Origin: Synanceia verrucosa
Lineage: Eukaryota > Chordata > Actinopteri > Perciformes > Synanceiidae
DNA: 64,000 bases
NCBI GenBank assembly: GCA_029721515.1
Contig: CM056553.1
Span: forward strand, 3,423,001 to 3,487,000
Direction: 5' to 3'
Shown here: positions 48,102-59,270 of the stretch, piece after piece
Layout of the letters: every line of letters begins with the position of its first letter
How positions within the stretch are numbered: position 1 is the stretch's first letter
The notes under the pieces: model-generated
What the model was told of the DNA's origin: nothing
The model's database searches: none
The model's input: only the letters and a program-made list of their open reading frames with translations
Program-made: the position numbers and the translations under genes

Positions 48102-48330
48102 TTAACTTTCTGAGTGTCACTGACATTTTTCGACATCATTTAAAATCCAACTCCATTGACGAAATAATACGTCAGAGTAGTTTTTTGGCAGTGGGTCACT
48201 TATCGTGGTCTCCTGCATCCTGTGAGTAATTTTGGGGCTTCTGGGAGATGTAGTCGGAGCATAAAGTCTTAAAATATAACTCAAAATGGGCAAAAACGCT
48301 GGAACAAGACACTGGCACTCAAAGAGTTAA
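48102..48330 (-). mobile_element. piggyBac-like MITE, copy 10, internally deleted
   Basis: TTAA at 48102-48105 and 48327-48330. The left end shows the two-part form (TTTCTGAGTGTCACTGACATTTTTCGACATC, then ATTTAAAATCCAACTCCATTGACG). The interior runs to GAGATGTAGTCGGAGCATAAA and then jumps to TAACTCAAAATGGGCAAAAACG. At 229 bp it keeps little beyond the two ends. Confidence 0.85.
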
Positions 48331-48444
48331 TTTAGCCACTGTAAATTTAAAGATAATTAAGAGTAGAGCAGTATTTTTTGTGTATGAAATGGACTTCAGA
48401 TGTCATTCCAAATCATAAAACAATTAGTCCAAGCGCCACAATTT

Positions 48445-49368
48445 CTCAGCTCTCAGCTCCCAGGTGTCCGTGAGCTGAGGCTACTTGGTGAGAAGGAGGT
48501 GGTGTCATCCAGGCTTCGTCTGTCGTGATGGTGGTGAGATGGAGGAGAGGCGACGCTGCTCAGGTTGTATCTGTTAGGGTAGTGGAGAAGAGGATGTGTT
48601 TACTCTTCCTCCCTTTAACACATGCTGCTGATTAGTTTTGTGCCTCGTAGTCCCTGTGCGTTCTCATCTCACAGGTATCCATGGATCCAGTCTACCTGGT
48701 GGAGTAGTGGTTGTGCAGACCAGTCAGGCTTCATCTTCTGGTTCTGAGCGACGTGGTGGTGACGAGGTCATCTTATGGAGGCTTCTCCTGTTTGGTGTGG
48801 TGGAGAGGAAGACGTGCTGATCAGGCTTCTTCTGGTTGGCGTGGTGGAGAGAGGAAGATGTGCTGCCCAGGCTTCTTCTGGTTGGTGTGGTGGAGAGGAA
48901 GACGTGCTGCCCAGGCTTCCTCTGGTTGGTGTGGTGGAGAGGAAGATGTGCTTCTCATCCTTTGCTGATAGCTTGATGATGCTCTTCATTCCCTTGGACA
49001 CTCTCATATAATTCTATATATACACACTGTATATTAGCTGTTGTTATATTGATTTGGACATTTCCATACAATTTTGTATGTTAGTGTTAATGTGTTTTCA
49101 TTGTTGTTATTCTGCATGGCATCTATTGCACGTCTGTCCATCCTGGAAGAGGGATCCCTCCTCTGTTGCTCTTCCTGAGGATTCTTCCGTTTCTTTTTCC
49201 CTGTTAAAAGGTTTTTTTGGGGAGTTTTTCCTTAGTCGATGGGAGGGTCATTTGTAAAGGACAGAGGGTGTCATATCCTGTACAGATTGTAAAGCCCAAT
49301 GGGGCAAATTCATAATTTGTGATATTGGGCTATACAAATAAACTTGACTTGAAACTTGACTTGACTTG
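48445..49368 (+). mobile_element. (ACTTG)n-tailed retroposon with 44-bp VNTR, long copy
   Basis: Flanked by ACAATTT (48438-48444 and 49369-49375), an exact 7-bp duplication. The order is a 5' region of about 330 bp; four tandem 44-46-bp units of the type GGCTTCTTCTGGTTGG...GAGGAAGACGTGCTG (about 48778-48955); the shared body; and the 3' end GGGCTATACAAATAAACTTGACTTG. No reverse transcriptase is encoded, so it depends on a LINE in trans. The open frames across the VNTR are by-products of the 44-bp period. Confidence 0.88.
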
Positions 49369-49375
49369 ACAATTT

Positions 49376-51402
49376 GGGTTTGGAGGTTTTTTTACTCCCC
49401 CTTGACAACAGCAATATGTCAGTCACTATAAGCACTATAACTTCTGACAAACTGGTTTATTCCAAACAGGTTGTTTTTCCCAGCCAGCCTGTGTGATCTC
49501 ACAGGTCAGACAGGTGGCTTGCAGCTGATGGAAACCATTTTCTCACTGTCTGCTCAGACTCGCCTCTCCACCTCCAGCTTGCTGACCGCGTCAATGTGAG
49601 GGCCCGCTGAATTATGTGGAGGTGAATTCCCGGCGGTGGCAACGAGATACGGTAGCAGGGGCACCAAATGGTCCTCTTTGGAGGAACAGTGGGTTCATGA
49701 GGCGTAAGGTTTCATATCGTGCTGACAGCTCACGGGGAGCATTACCACGTGAGCCATATGATTCCCTGCATGCCTGCGGCACTTTTTTTTTTTTTTTTTT
49801 TCTAATTTACCTCCTTGTCCTTAACTCTCCAATTATGAGAAGTGAATCGACAGCGGTTGTTGGTTTTCGCTTTCGGGCGTTGTTCATGTCATGTACTGAG
49901 ACGCCGAAGGGATAAACCCACTAGGAATGTCTTTTTGTGGTGTGACACACTGTTCATATCCGCCTGTCTCGGGCGTGCATGTCGGCCCTTGAGAAGAGCA
50001 TTCTGCGGCGAGCCATAATGCAACATGTTTGGTGACAATAAAGAAGCATTTCTCCCCTCCCACTGCTCACACAGAAAACATCTTCAAATGTCTGCTACAT
50101 ACACCCGCTAACGTGAAAATATGAATTTGATTATATGTAATCTGCTAACAAAAGACATGCAAAGCCATCTGAGCACTCAAACACACCAGAAACTCAAGCA
50201 AACTCTTAACAGAGTTGGTGTGATTCACGTGGCATGCATATCCACAGTTGTTTTGACAGCAGGTCGATGTTAGAGGGAAGATTTAAGGGTACTTGCGTGC
50301 AGCCGCCAGGTATGCAGCAATTGAGCTCTGCAGGCCACACACATAAAGCAAGAACCTTAATCACATTTTTATCCAGAAAGAATGAAAGAAAAGGAGAGAG
50401 TTAAGTAAAAGGCAGAAATAAAAAGAGCTGATTGTTTCTGTTCAGGCTGTTCTCATAAACTGTTCATAACCACACCTAAAAAAAAAAGCACGGTAATGTT
50501 TTATACATCACATATCCATATCTAATCCAAATAATCGTTAAGGGTGGAAAAAATATTGATATGGCAATACATCATAATGCCTTTTCTTCTGATATAATCT
50601 TGATTTGTTGGCTTGTGTCTCTGATGCCATAACAGAAATAATATTATTTAATGTCCCTGCTGCACAGCAGATCCAGTAAAATATGATCAAAGAAAAAACT
50701 ACATGAAAGTAAATGAAAGAGTAAAAGCTAGAAACAGACAAAAAACCAATCCAGCAGCTTCAACTGAGCAGGTTGGCGGGTAAAAAACCTCAAACAGTGA
50801 GCTCACCACAAACACCAGCTCCACTCTGTTTTCCTGAGTTCTGACACAGATTGATGCATTCAGCAGAGGCAGATTAGCAGGCCTGGAGCTCACGTTTAAA
50901 GGTCAACCCTGATTGAATCCTGGATAAGAACATGCTAGAGCAATTTGTAGATGCCTTGAAATGGAGGAGCAGCGGTGTGGTCTCACTCAAAAAACAACAG
51001 TGGGACAAAATGCTGAGCCCAAAGATGCTTTTATGGCTCAGACATTCGCTGTGTGGTACTGAAAGCTCATTTAAAAATGATAACATCAGACTTTTGCTCT
51101 CCAATAACACATTCAGAGCTTTAATTATAATTCCTTTCCATTTAAGGGTTGAGAAAATAATCTCAATCCATTGCCCGTTTAGTAGCCGTTATGGAGTTTT
51201 TGAACACGTGACAAGCTCTTCTACATAAATTGTACATTTTAATGACTTTTTTGAAGGTCATATCAAATGATCTTCATCAGCAGAAATACTTTGAAGTCGA
51301 TTTTATAATGTAATCCAAACGAGAAGACGTTTGACATAAATCAACAACTTTTTGCAGCTCCTTCAGTGGTAGTTGAGGCTTCTATACAGTGCTTCCATTA
51401 AA
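49376..51402. other. Unique sequence with one small MITE fragment
   Basis: 49560-49920 is CpG-richer and split by a T-run (49783-49800); it may be conserved non-coding sequence. A 98-codon frame (50932-51228) has no recognisable domain. The MITE fragment at 50538 is listed separately. Confidence 0.35.
50538..50610 (-). mobile_element. TAGGGGTGGG-type MITE fragment
   Basis: TTAAGGGTGGAAAAAATATTGATATGGCAATACATC and CCTTTTCTTCTGATATAATCTTGATTT match the end of 53718-54016. Only one terminus is present. Confidence 0.65.
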
Positions 51403-51928
51403 CAGTGGCGTGTCCAGATTTTTTTTTTGCAGGGGTGGTCTCAGTGGGGCACCAAGTCATGCAGGGGCGACAAGCAGAATCAGTCACTGTGCATCAACAT
51501 AGCATCAGTTCATCATTTTTTTGTGTTTTGTGATTAATTTGACCACAAAAGTTCTCTTAAACGTGAGTATAACTTTAAATAGAAATTTTATAAAAATAAT
51601 AAATATGAATTTAAACATGAAACAACAGGATCAGACAATACAAGTGTGAAAGGTGCAAAAAGAAAGACAATGCAAAAATATAAATCATAATTTCAAGTGC
51701 TGCCCAAATCAAACTAAATGAATAAAAAACTTGAAGGTAGACTTGAAAAATCTTCAGAAATAGCATTGTTTTCTTCTTAACCGCTTGCCCCTCTCAGTGT
51801 ACGTCAAGATGAACAGTATTGTGGCTGACAATCAGATCAGTCCATCATGCAGGGTGTCACCTGGGGTGGCCAATCAGATTTCAGAGGCAGCACATGCCAC
51901 CCCAGGCCACCCCCTAGACACGCCCCTG
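51403..51928. mobile_element. CAGTGGCGTGTCCA-ended hAT-type MITE
   Basis: Ends are CAGTGGCGTGTCCAGATTTT and the inverted CCCCCTAGACACGCCCCTG. Flanks CCATTAAA (51395-51402) and CCTTTACA (51929-51936) match at 6 of 8 positions. Interior near the ends: GGGGTGGTCTCAGTGGGGCACC and CACCTGGGGTGGCCAATCAGA. I recognise this teleost family. No transposase. Confidence 0.82.
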
Positions 51929-51936
51929 CCTTTACA

Positions 51937-53717
51937 ACACAACAAATCACATCCTGAAGATGGCAACTACTTTTTTTCTTCATACCCAGCAAAAAAAGTT
52001 TTTTTTAATTAAACATTCCTTTTGGATACTGAATTCTGGGTGGCTTGTGCCATAATCTCAAACATGAGGTGATGTGGAGCGAATCCAACACAAACCTCGC
52101 TCTCAGACAATAGCTCGCTTCGGTAGGTAATGTCTTGACTCTCCAAATTCCTCACAGTTTGTGAACACAAAGGGGCAGCTTTCCTCCCCGAACATAATCA
52201 CTTAATGAAGTATGCATGGAAAATACTACCAATAATGTGGCAGTAAACAACATTATAAGGGAGCTGGGGGTTGGTTGCAGGAGGTCATGACCCTGTACTG
52301 CAGGTTAAATAGAGTTCTGACTTTGCAAAACACAATCTGATGACTTGCCATAACCTGCAAAAATTATGGTCATCCTGTTGAATGTATAGTATCCCATTAT
52401 GTAGGTGAAATTACACTTAATTAATTTCAATGGGAGGGCAGCCAGGGTTGAGGGCAGACAGCATTCCCATGGTTCATATCAGGGTAGAAGGGTCATTGTA
52501 ATTTCCCTCCCTGAGGCTCAGTGAATGGAGGGCCCTGTTTGTGAGGTGGATGTGTGGGCCTGATCTTCAGGCCACTGTGGGACGTGACGCTGGCCTCCCA
52601 AGGATCCTGTACAGAGTGCTCAGTCTTAATGCTGCATGACAGCTCATGGCTGTGGTTCAGCTGCTGGCGTTTATAAAAGGGAGGCGCTCGGCTCACGGTG
52701 GACGCTGGCAGGGTGGAGCGCCGAGGTTCACCGAACCCTCCAACGGTAGCAGAGACACAGAGTGACTACGTAGTGAGATCACCGGGGCTTTCCACAAGCT
52801 TCGGCTCTGTCTCAACACCCAGTCGGTGTAACATTTCACCACGTAATTAGATTACAAATGTAGTGTGAAATGGAAGGGGGACTTGAAGGGGGTGTTTTGA
52901 GCGAAAACCAGGCGTTCTCCAAGGTCACCCATGTTTTTTTCAAGGTGCCAGTGAAGTCCATGGCTTCCGTCACTCTGCAGTATTACACCAGTGTCATATA
53001 AGCTGCCTCCAAGGTCTCCTACACTTGCCAGTAAAAACAAGTGTCTTATAAATGCGCTCTCTAACCGCCCCCCCGTCCATCTCGAAGGTGCTCTCACACT
53101 CACTCCAAGGTTGTTTCAGAATAAAACAATTATACACCGAGCACACACACAGGTTGTCGTTCCTGCGTGACCTCCCAAGCACTTACAATAGCTTCCAGCT
53201 GTCTCTTTGGGACTCTTAGGGAGTATTTTTTAAACTCAAGTCACTTCGGTAATAGCCGTATACAGTTGATTAGTGAGGCCTCATTCCAGAGGTGAAACAT
53301 AATTGTCCCCACCTTGAGGCTCCAATAGATTTCATTATTTAGTTTGCAATGTTAGGGCCTTTGTCCAAACATTGAAGAATAAAACTTAATTACTGCACAA
53401 GTAACAGTTAATTAATGCGGTAAATTTGATTAGTTGCACTTTACACAATGTTGTGCTAAGTTATAGACGTTTAGAGTGAAGACAGAAGATTAAGAACGTG
53501 CAGCTGAAATGATTAATCTGCTGTGATTTTGAGTCGTTTATTAGTCAAATATCCTGCAGCCGCAGGGTGCACATGGAGAGCAAATCTCCATGGTGACTGA
53601 GCAAACACAAAAGCCACAATGTGTGTGTAAATATGATATGATATGACTGATTTTGGAATTTTATGGTGCTTTTCTGAATATTTGGGGTTTTGGACTGTTG
53701 ATCAAACAAAACATGAC
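51937..53717. other. Unique sequence; promoter-like and conserved-like spots
   Basis: Contains the TATA-like site at 52672 and the AT-rich block 53330-53470 discussed in findings. Frames of 62-83 codons have no recognisable domain. Confidence 0.35.
52672..52710 (+). promoter_or_regulatory. Candidate TATA-box core promoter
   Basis: TATAAAAG (52672-52679) is followed by GGAGGCGC and, about 30 bp further on, by a GC-richer stretch (52690-52745). A CAGCTG E-box lies just upstream (52658-52663). This spacing fits a TATA promoter with a start near 52702. There is no recognisable first coding exon after it, so it is a pattern-based suggestion. Confidence 0.25.
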
Positions 53718-54016
53718 TAGGGGTGTGAAAAAATATCAATATGGCAATATATTGCGATACCTTTTCTTCTAACATATTGATTTTTTTGATTGATTTTTGA
53801 TGTTTTGGGCCAATTCAACTTCAACAAGTTGAAAGAAAAAATTAAATAACAAATAACTATATATGTACTATATATATGTATATATTGTATAAGTAAATTG
53901 TATTTTAAGATGCATTTTAAAGTGCTCTATGTGGAATAAAACAATACTTTGCAACATCACAACATTGCAATAATGTATCGTATCATGACTCAAGTCCTTG
54001 CCAATACCCACCCCTA
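53718..54016 (-). mobile_element. TAGGGGTGGG-ended hAT-type MITE, copy B
   Basis: Ends TAGGGGTGTGAAAAAATATC and CCTTGCCAATACCCACCCCTA, the inverse arrangement of 32357-32685. The flanks share only ...TGAC, so the target duplication is uncertain. The interior is AT-rich with a TATATATGTA run near 53865. Confidence 0.8.
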
Positions 54017-54990
54017 GTTGTGACTGTACTTGCTGTAATCTGAAAACTTACTAATTATTGAAAACAATTACTAGTTGCCAATTACAAATTGAATCAAATC
54101 AAGTTGGTAGGTTATGAGTATGAGAACACAGAGGATAAACTAATGCATTCCTTCCAGTTAAAAAAAAAAAAAAACAGCAAATAAAAAAACAAAGTTATTC
54201 AAAAAGTCATACAGCTTTTTTCAGTGTCATCCGGATGGTAAACCACCAGCAGTTGGTGCATTTGTGTTGAAGCTGTGTGATGAAAACTGTGAGAAGATAA
54301 GCACAAATGAATTGCATTTGCCGTACGTCAGTGACCTGTGGAATGACTAAACCATGCAGAGCCTCAGCTGGAGTCCCTATTGGTGCATCTGTGGAGGTTT
54401 GCAGGGCTGAAGAAGTGCTGATGGAGGTTTGAATGGTACATAATGTATTTTTCTTCAGGAAAGAGAGTTTACTGAGGCTTGGAACCCATTTCCACATCAT
54501 ATGTCAGGACCATGGATCCCACAAAAACTACACAGCACTTTTGTAAAATTACATTCCTTTACGCATTTCCCAGTTTTCCTTTCAGAGCAGAAAAGTATTG
54601 ATCAGAGGATATCTCAGGCCTTGTACACGGACAGGAAGTATCCTAATTTCCGCCACTATTACTGAAACTCGCATTTGTCCATAATCGCTGCATTTCTGGT
54701 GCACCATCCCCACAATACGTGTAGGACGCAGGGAAGAACATCTGGTGACAATCAGGGGTATCGGTCTTGACAGCGTAACTGTCAGCACGCATCTCCTGCA
54801 ACAAACCATCTACTGCCTGCGCTGTTACGTTACCCAGAGGCCATTTCTTTGTTTCGCCTCCTGTGCAGTTTGTGAGGAGCGTGTTTGCACAGATGACGAG
54901 CTGATTGCAAGTTTCTCATGGGGGATAACAAGGCCTCGACCTGCAGAGGTGCACTTTGCCAGCTGGTTGTTACCTGTTTAGTATTAACGA
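54017..54990. other. Unique sequence, no gene seen
   Basis: A-run at 54160-54174. Frames of 64-97 codons (for example 54207-54500, 54745-54981) without a recognisable domain. Confidence 0.4.
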
Positions 54991-55401
54991 TTAACTCTTT
55001 GAGTGCCAGCCATTTTTGAGTCATATTTCTAGACCCACAGAATATTTTGTACTATGACCCTGAAAACACTGAATAGCTCAAATGAAAGAAGAGACTCTCT
55101 ATTTCATCATGAAAAAAAATGTTTGCTTTTACCTTGTTCCATTCTTGTTTTAGCAGAGGTAGAGTAGAGGACACTTTCACCAAAATCACCACTTTTTGTC
55201 CAGATTCTGTTTGTTTTGCTCTCTAATCTTGATCGTCTCCACTTCCTGTTTTGATCTGTGTCGTATACCGTCTCTTTATACTCCGAATACATCTCCCAGA
55301 AGCCCCAACATTACTCACAGGCTGTGGGAGACCATCATCGCTCACCCGCTGCGGAAAAACCACTTTGACGTAAAGACATGTCAGTGGCACTCAAAGAATA
55401 A
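54991..55401 (+). mobile_element. piggyBac-like MITE, copy 11
   Basis: Starts TTAACTCTTTGAGTGCCAGCC (TTAA 54991-54994) and ends GTGGCACTCAAAGAATAA (ATAA, 55398-55401). It lacks the TTTTATAAAACAGAAAGTGCC segment but keeps the complete middle and the subterminal GACGTAAAGACATGTCA. It has the best-preserved left terminus of the family (CTCTTTGAGTGCCA). Confidence 0.88.
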
Positions 55402-56813
55402 CCTTGATGAATATCAGAGGAAAAATCCTGTGCTGCCTGTACTTAAATGGAGTATTTCCATTTTATGTTACTTCATCCCTCTACTATATTTGATAGGGCT
55501 ACATGTATTTGACATGTATTTGATAGCTTGATGCACTGTTAGATGACATGTTTCACTGAGTTAAAGTCTCCCTGTAGAGTTTTACTAGCTCTGCAGAGCA
55601 GATTTCTTGTTGTTGGTGACAGAAATGTTGCACTGTTCCAAAAAAGGACAATAAATAAGAAGCCTGCAACATGGAAACGTGGATCTAAACAACAAAGGTG
55701 TCAAATTCAACCCAAATATTCAGATTTGAAAATATTTTACGAGGAGAGAAAAGCATTAAACATTTTCTTGAGGCATTTAGGGGCCTGTCTTATGACTGGT
55801 ACAAAGTGTGGACAGGACACATGTAATATTAGCTTTATTTGACAAGCCACAATATAAAAATACTGCCAAGTCTAACGATTACTTCTATGTTTGATACTTC
55901 ATTTTGTCTCATTTGTCTGTCATTTTCTCCGTTTAGTCAAATAAAAGACCTCAATATTTCCTCCACCGCTGATTCAAACATTTCAGCATTTGGCTGGATC
56001 TGAAACAATATTAAAAACATGACACTTAATGTGCACTGCCCTCAATAAAAACATAAAAAGTCAAATATATTATTTCACAATGACTCCCTCAGGAGATATA
56101 AAGCCATAGTTACACATACAAATAAACAAAAATAAATGAAATGGACAGCAACATCTGATGCTTACTGAACAGATACAGAGCAATGACTGGATGAAAGTAA
56201 TTCATAATTGCTTCAATCCGAGCTGAAATATTATAGATTGCTGCATCATTTAAACACATTTCCACAAAATTTAAAGTGACATATCTGGTATCTTTAGAAA
56301 GCTCGGGATGTCCACTAGAATTGAAAACACGTTTTTTGTGGGTTTGAACTGTGTACGGCTGCTCAGCGTGAGTTTGTAATGACTGACCCACAGGCTCATC
56401 AGTGAGGTTTACGCTGTTTAACAAGCTTAACAGAGCTTGAGAAAAAGTCCAATATGACAAGTGGGATGCTCGAGGAACAATGTATTCTGCGAAAAAACAA
56501 AACAGATACTTAAAGGATTTTCTCAGGTTTCCTTAGTAGACATCGCTCGGAGCCAAGCCAGCCTTCTTCTTCTGTGGTACGCCCTGCAGCGCTGCAGTAC
56601 AGCCACATTTCCATGTCAGGGGCAGAGAAAACATCACTTTTGTTTTGATCACGGTGAGCGCTAACCAAAGTGATCATTCTCAATAAGTTATTGTTGCATG
56701 ACTGCTGACAGAAAGTTAGGATTTCTCCAACTGGGATGAATTCAGTGACATATACAGAGTTTTTACGTTTGTTGTGGAGGTGTAAATGTGCTGTTGGCTG
56801 CTCTGTCGGCACG
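55402..56813. other. Unique sequence, no gene seen
   Basis: Frames of 99-116 codons (55543-55842 plus, 56110-56460 and 56510-56857 minus) with no recognisable domain. No element seen. Confidence 0.4.
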
Positions 56814-56945
56814 GCAAATTTATTTCTATAGCACATTTCAGCAACAGGGTAATTCAAAGTGCTTTACATAAAACATTAAGAATTAAAAACATTAAAATAT
56901 AAAACAAAAGCAACAAGACGAAAAACTATAAAACACATTATGACT
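56814..56945 (-). mobile_element. Retroposon-like fragment (GCACATTTCA...AAAGTGCTTTACATAAAA)
   Basis: AAATTTATTTCTATAGCACATTTCAGC, GGGTAATTCAAAGTGCTTTACATAAAA and an A-rich run with ACATTAAA repeats match a very frequent teleost repeat in minus orientation. Confidence 0.7.
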
Positions 56946-57946
56946 GATAAATATGACCTGTAATCCACTGGGCAGTAAACTGAGGGATCCTCACTCTCAC
57001 TCAGTGTAAAGACCTCAGACCTGGCGTGATGTGATCCACTTTCTTGGACTTACCATGCCACACAGGGTCTGCACTTTATTAGCATATAGAAGCATGACTG
57101 TACAGAATGAGTTCTCTGTCTAGTTCTGAAACAACATCACAAATATCTCTAGTATGGGCGTGCTCGGGGCTTCGCTGTTAAACTCTGCAAAAACATTTTC
57201 TGCACAGATACCTGAGCTTAACAAAATACCACCACAATTTTAAAACTGGAAATTATGTATGGGCAGGAAATATTGAGTGACATTTTGCAAGATTCCTGAG
57301 TTAGCATAAAACACAAGTCCCGTTTAAGCGCATTAATTGGTTATTTTAGCAAAAAAGTGCAAATGACATGTTTGACTAGAAGCGTACAGCTGCAGGCTGC
57401 GTAATGAAAACAATGAAAGCGCCGCACCTGATCTTTAACAACCCAAACCCAGAGTGTAGAGTAACCACAGGGAAACAGGCACTCCAAGGATATGGTCAGT
57501 TCTGTGTTCAGTGACACGCAGGTTTGTGGCCCAATGATGTGTTTGAGTTTCCAGACGAGTCTGGGTCATGAAAACTTTTGTAAAGCGTTGGAGAGTGTGG
57601 AGGCTGCATTCAGACGACCTTCATTCTCCTCACTGAGGGATTTCTATCACAGCCAAAAAAATAGAAAATACTTAGTTTGTAGTGTTAGCGTGTAAGATTT
57701 TTAAAAATCACCCTGATCACAGGCTATTCAGCATCCTGGCAGTGGTGCCGTGGTTTAGGTGTGGGTGATGTGAAACGGGTAGTCAACTGTTCATCATTTA
57801 TATAGTATCAGAACTGGAGACACAGAATGTGTCACACAGAATAAAGATGGCTTTTCTTGATGGAAAATGTCTCGTTTTTTCCCCCCTGAGTCCGACTTAT
57901 TTGATTTGACAGATTCATTCATTCAAGAAAGTTCCTGCCCTTTTTC
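56946..57946. other. Unique sequence, no gene seen
   Basis: No recognisable domain or element. I could not find the reverse-transcriptase part of the Penelope-like element here. Confidence 0.4.
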
Positions 57947-58528
57947 CACCCACTGCAGCACAACTTGAGAGTCATCAGGACCCCGAACCACTGGGCCAAA
58001 AACATCTCCACCAGAAGGAAAGGTCAAGGAGCAGAAACACATCAGGAATGCTTTAAGACATGAGGTGATCCAAACTGGACGTTTGTCAAGACAAACAAAA
58101 CCAACAACAGAAACAACAATGAACAGGAGAGAGAAGACACTGGAAACCTGTTGTCATCCACTACAGTGCTGAAAAAAAAAATCAAGCAAATTTTCAGCAA
58201 ATACAAGATTCCCATGCACTTCAAAATCTGGTAACACACTAAGACAGAAGCTAATTCAACCAAAGGACAAAATCTCACAACACAAACAGAGTAGTGTAAT
58301 GTATGCTGTCCAGTGCAGTGATGTGTACACTGGTGGAGACCAAACAAGAGCTTCACAAGTGCATGGCTCAACACAGGAGAACCAACTCCTCAGGACAAGA
58401 CACAGCAGTTCACCTGAAGACACCTGAAGACGGTCCTTTGAGGACAGTAATGTCCAGGTTTTTGCCAGGGAAGACAGATGGTTTGAGAGAGGAGTTAAAG
58501 AAGCCATTATTGTCAAACCAGAAAACGT
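57947..58528 (+). pseudogene. Penelope-like element ORF remnant (linker and GIY-YIG)
   Basis: Several frames must be combined. Frame from 57947: HPLQHNLRVIRTPNHWAKNI, stop at 58061. Next frame: KEQKHIRNALRHEVIQTG. Then SKYKIPMHFK, GNTLRQKLIQPKDK and VMYAVQCSDVYTGGDQT, where Y-A-V and Y-T-G fit the GIY-YIG motif. After it come LHKCMAQHRR and GQDTAVHLK, and finally REDRWFERGVKEAI. This order is that of the C-terminal half of teleost Penelope-like element proteins: the link after the reverse transcriptase, then the endonuclease. At least three frameshifts and internal stops make it dead. The reverse transcriptase is absent. Confidence 0.85.
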
Positions 58529-59136
58529 GAGTTTGCAATGTTTTTTGTTTGTTTGCTTGTTTTTCACATATGAATGTGTTGGTTTGTGTGTCTTTTAAAA
58601 GCTATGCTTCATCCATCCTCTTTTCAGGCCAGGTGTTGCTGTTGTTGTATTGGTATGTTGCTGTCTGTAGTTTGTTTTGTGTCATGCTGTGGTCTGGTGT
58701 TCTTACGAATGACCGGCAACATGACCAATCAGCGCATGCGCCAGCCCTGAAGAGAACCCGAAAGCGACAGCCTTAAAAATGCCAGACATTCCTTTCACTG
58801 TCAGCTGGAACTGTAACATTACAATATGCACTGAAATACGCCCGACAACACTTCCAGTGATGCGTAGGTTTAGGGATAGGATTACAGGGTTAGGTTTATG
58901 GAAATAAAATTCATATTTCCCGCTAGAAATGTGATCAAAACGCACCCGAACTCATAAACTACTCCACTGAAAACGTAACGAATGTCCGCTGAGAATGTAA
59001 GGAATCCGACATGTTTTCCCAGTCGGAGCAGCCTGCGTCGAACGTCACATGATGTCCGAATTACGTGGGTAATGTACGAATTTTGGTGCAATATTTTTTG
59101 TACTGATTTGTACGAATATTTCATGAGACCAGGTTG
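58529..59136. mobile_element. Unrelated block splitting the Penelope-like ORF
   Basis: About 600 bp lies where the Penelope-like protein should continue for only some 15 residues. Its right end reads GTACGAATATTTCATGAGACCAGGTTGG, which I recognise as the terminus of a widespread teleost repeat. It also contains GCGTAGGTTTAGGGATAGG and GGGTTAGGTTTATGG. No matching left terminus was found, so the insertion boundary is inferred from the protein break. Confidence 0.55.
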
Positions 59137-59270
59137 GCCACTTACAACTCAGTCTTGACCTCCATCCCCAGAAACAACAGTATCCATTCACATATGAGTG
59201 CAGATCACCTTAATGGCTCTCATCAGCGAGACAGCGACTCCCACATGAATGATAACGACTCCAAACGAGA
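59137..59270 (+). pseudogene. Penelope-like element ORF remnant (C-terminal tail)
   Basis: Reads ATYNSVLTSIPRNNSIHSH in frame, the sequence that follows the GIY-YIG domain near the C terminus of these proteins. It resumes directly after the AGACCAGGTTGG repeat end, so it is the continuation of 57947-58528. Confidence 0.7.

Noticed and set aside
48638..49011. Overlapping open frames giving tandem peptide repeats (SSGWCGGE type)
   Set aside because: They come from the 44-bp VNTR of a non-coding retroposon; the copy at 36270 keeps no matching long frame.
36270..49368. CRISPR-like or other prokaryotic defence arrays suggested by regular repeats
   Set aside because: The repeats are VNTR units and dispersed transposons; there are no constant-length spacers, and the whole window is eukaryotic in character.
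58860..58905. TTAGGG-like sequence suggesting interstitial telomeric repeats
   Set aside because: Only irregular TTAGGTTTAGGG units are present, consistent with the dispersed repeat family and not with a (TTAGGG)n array.
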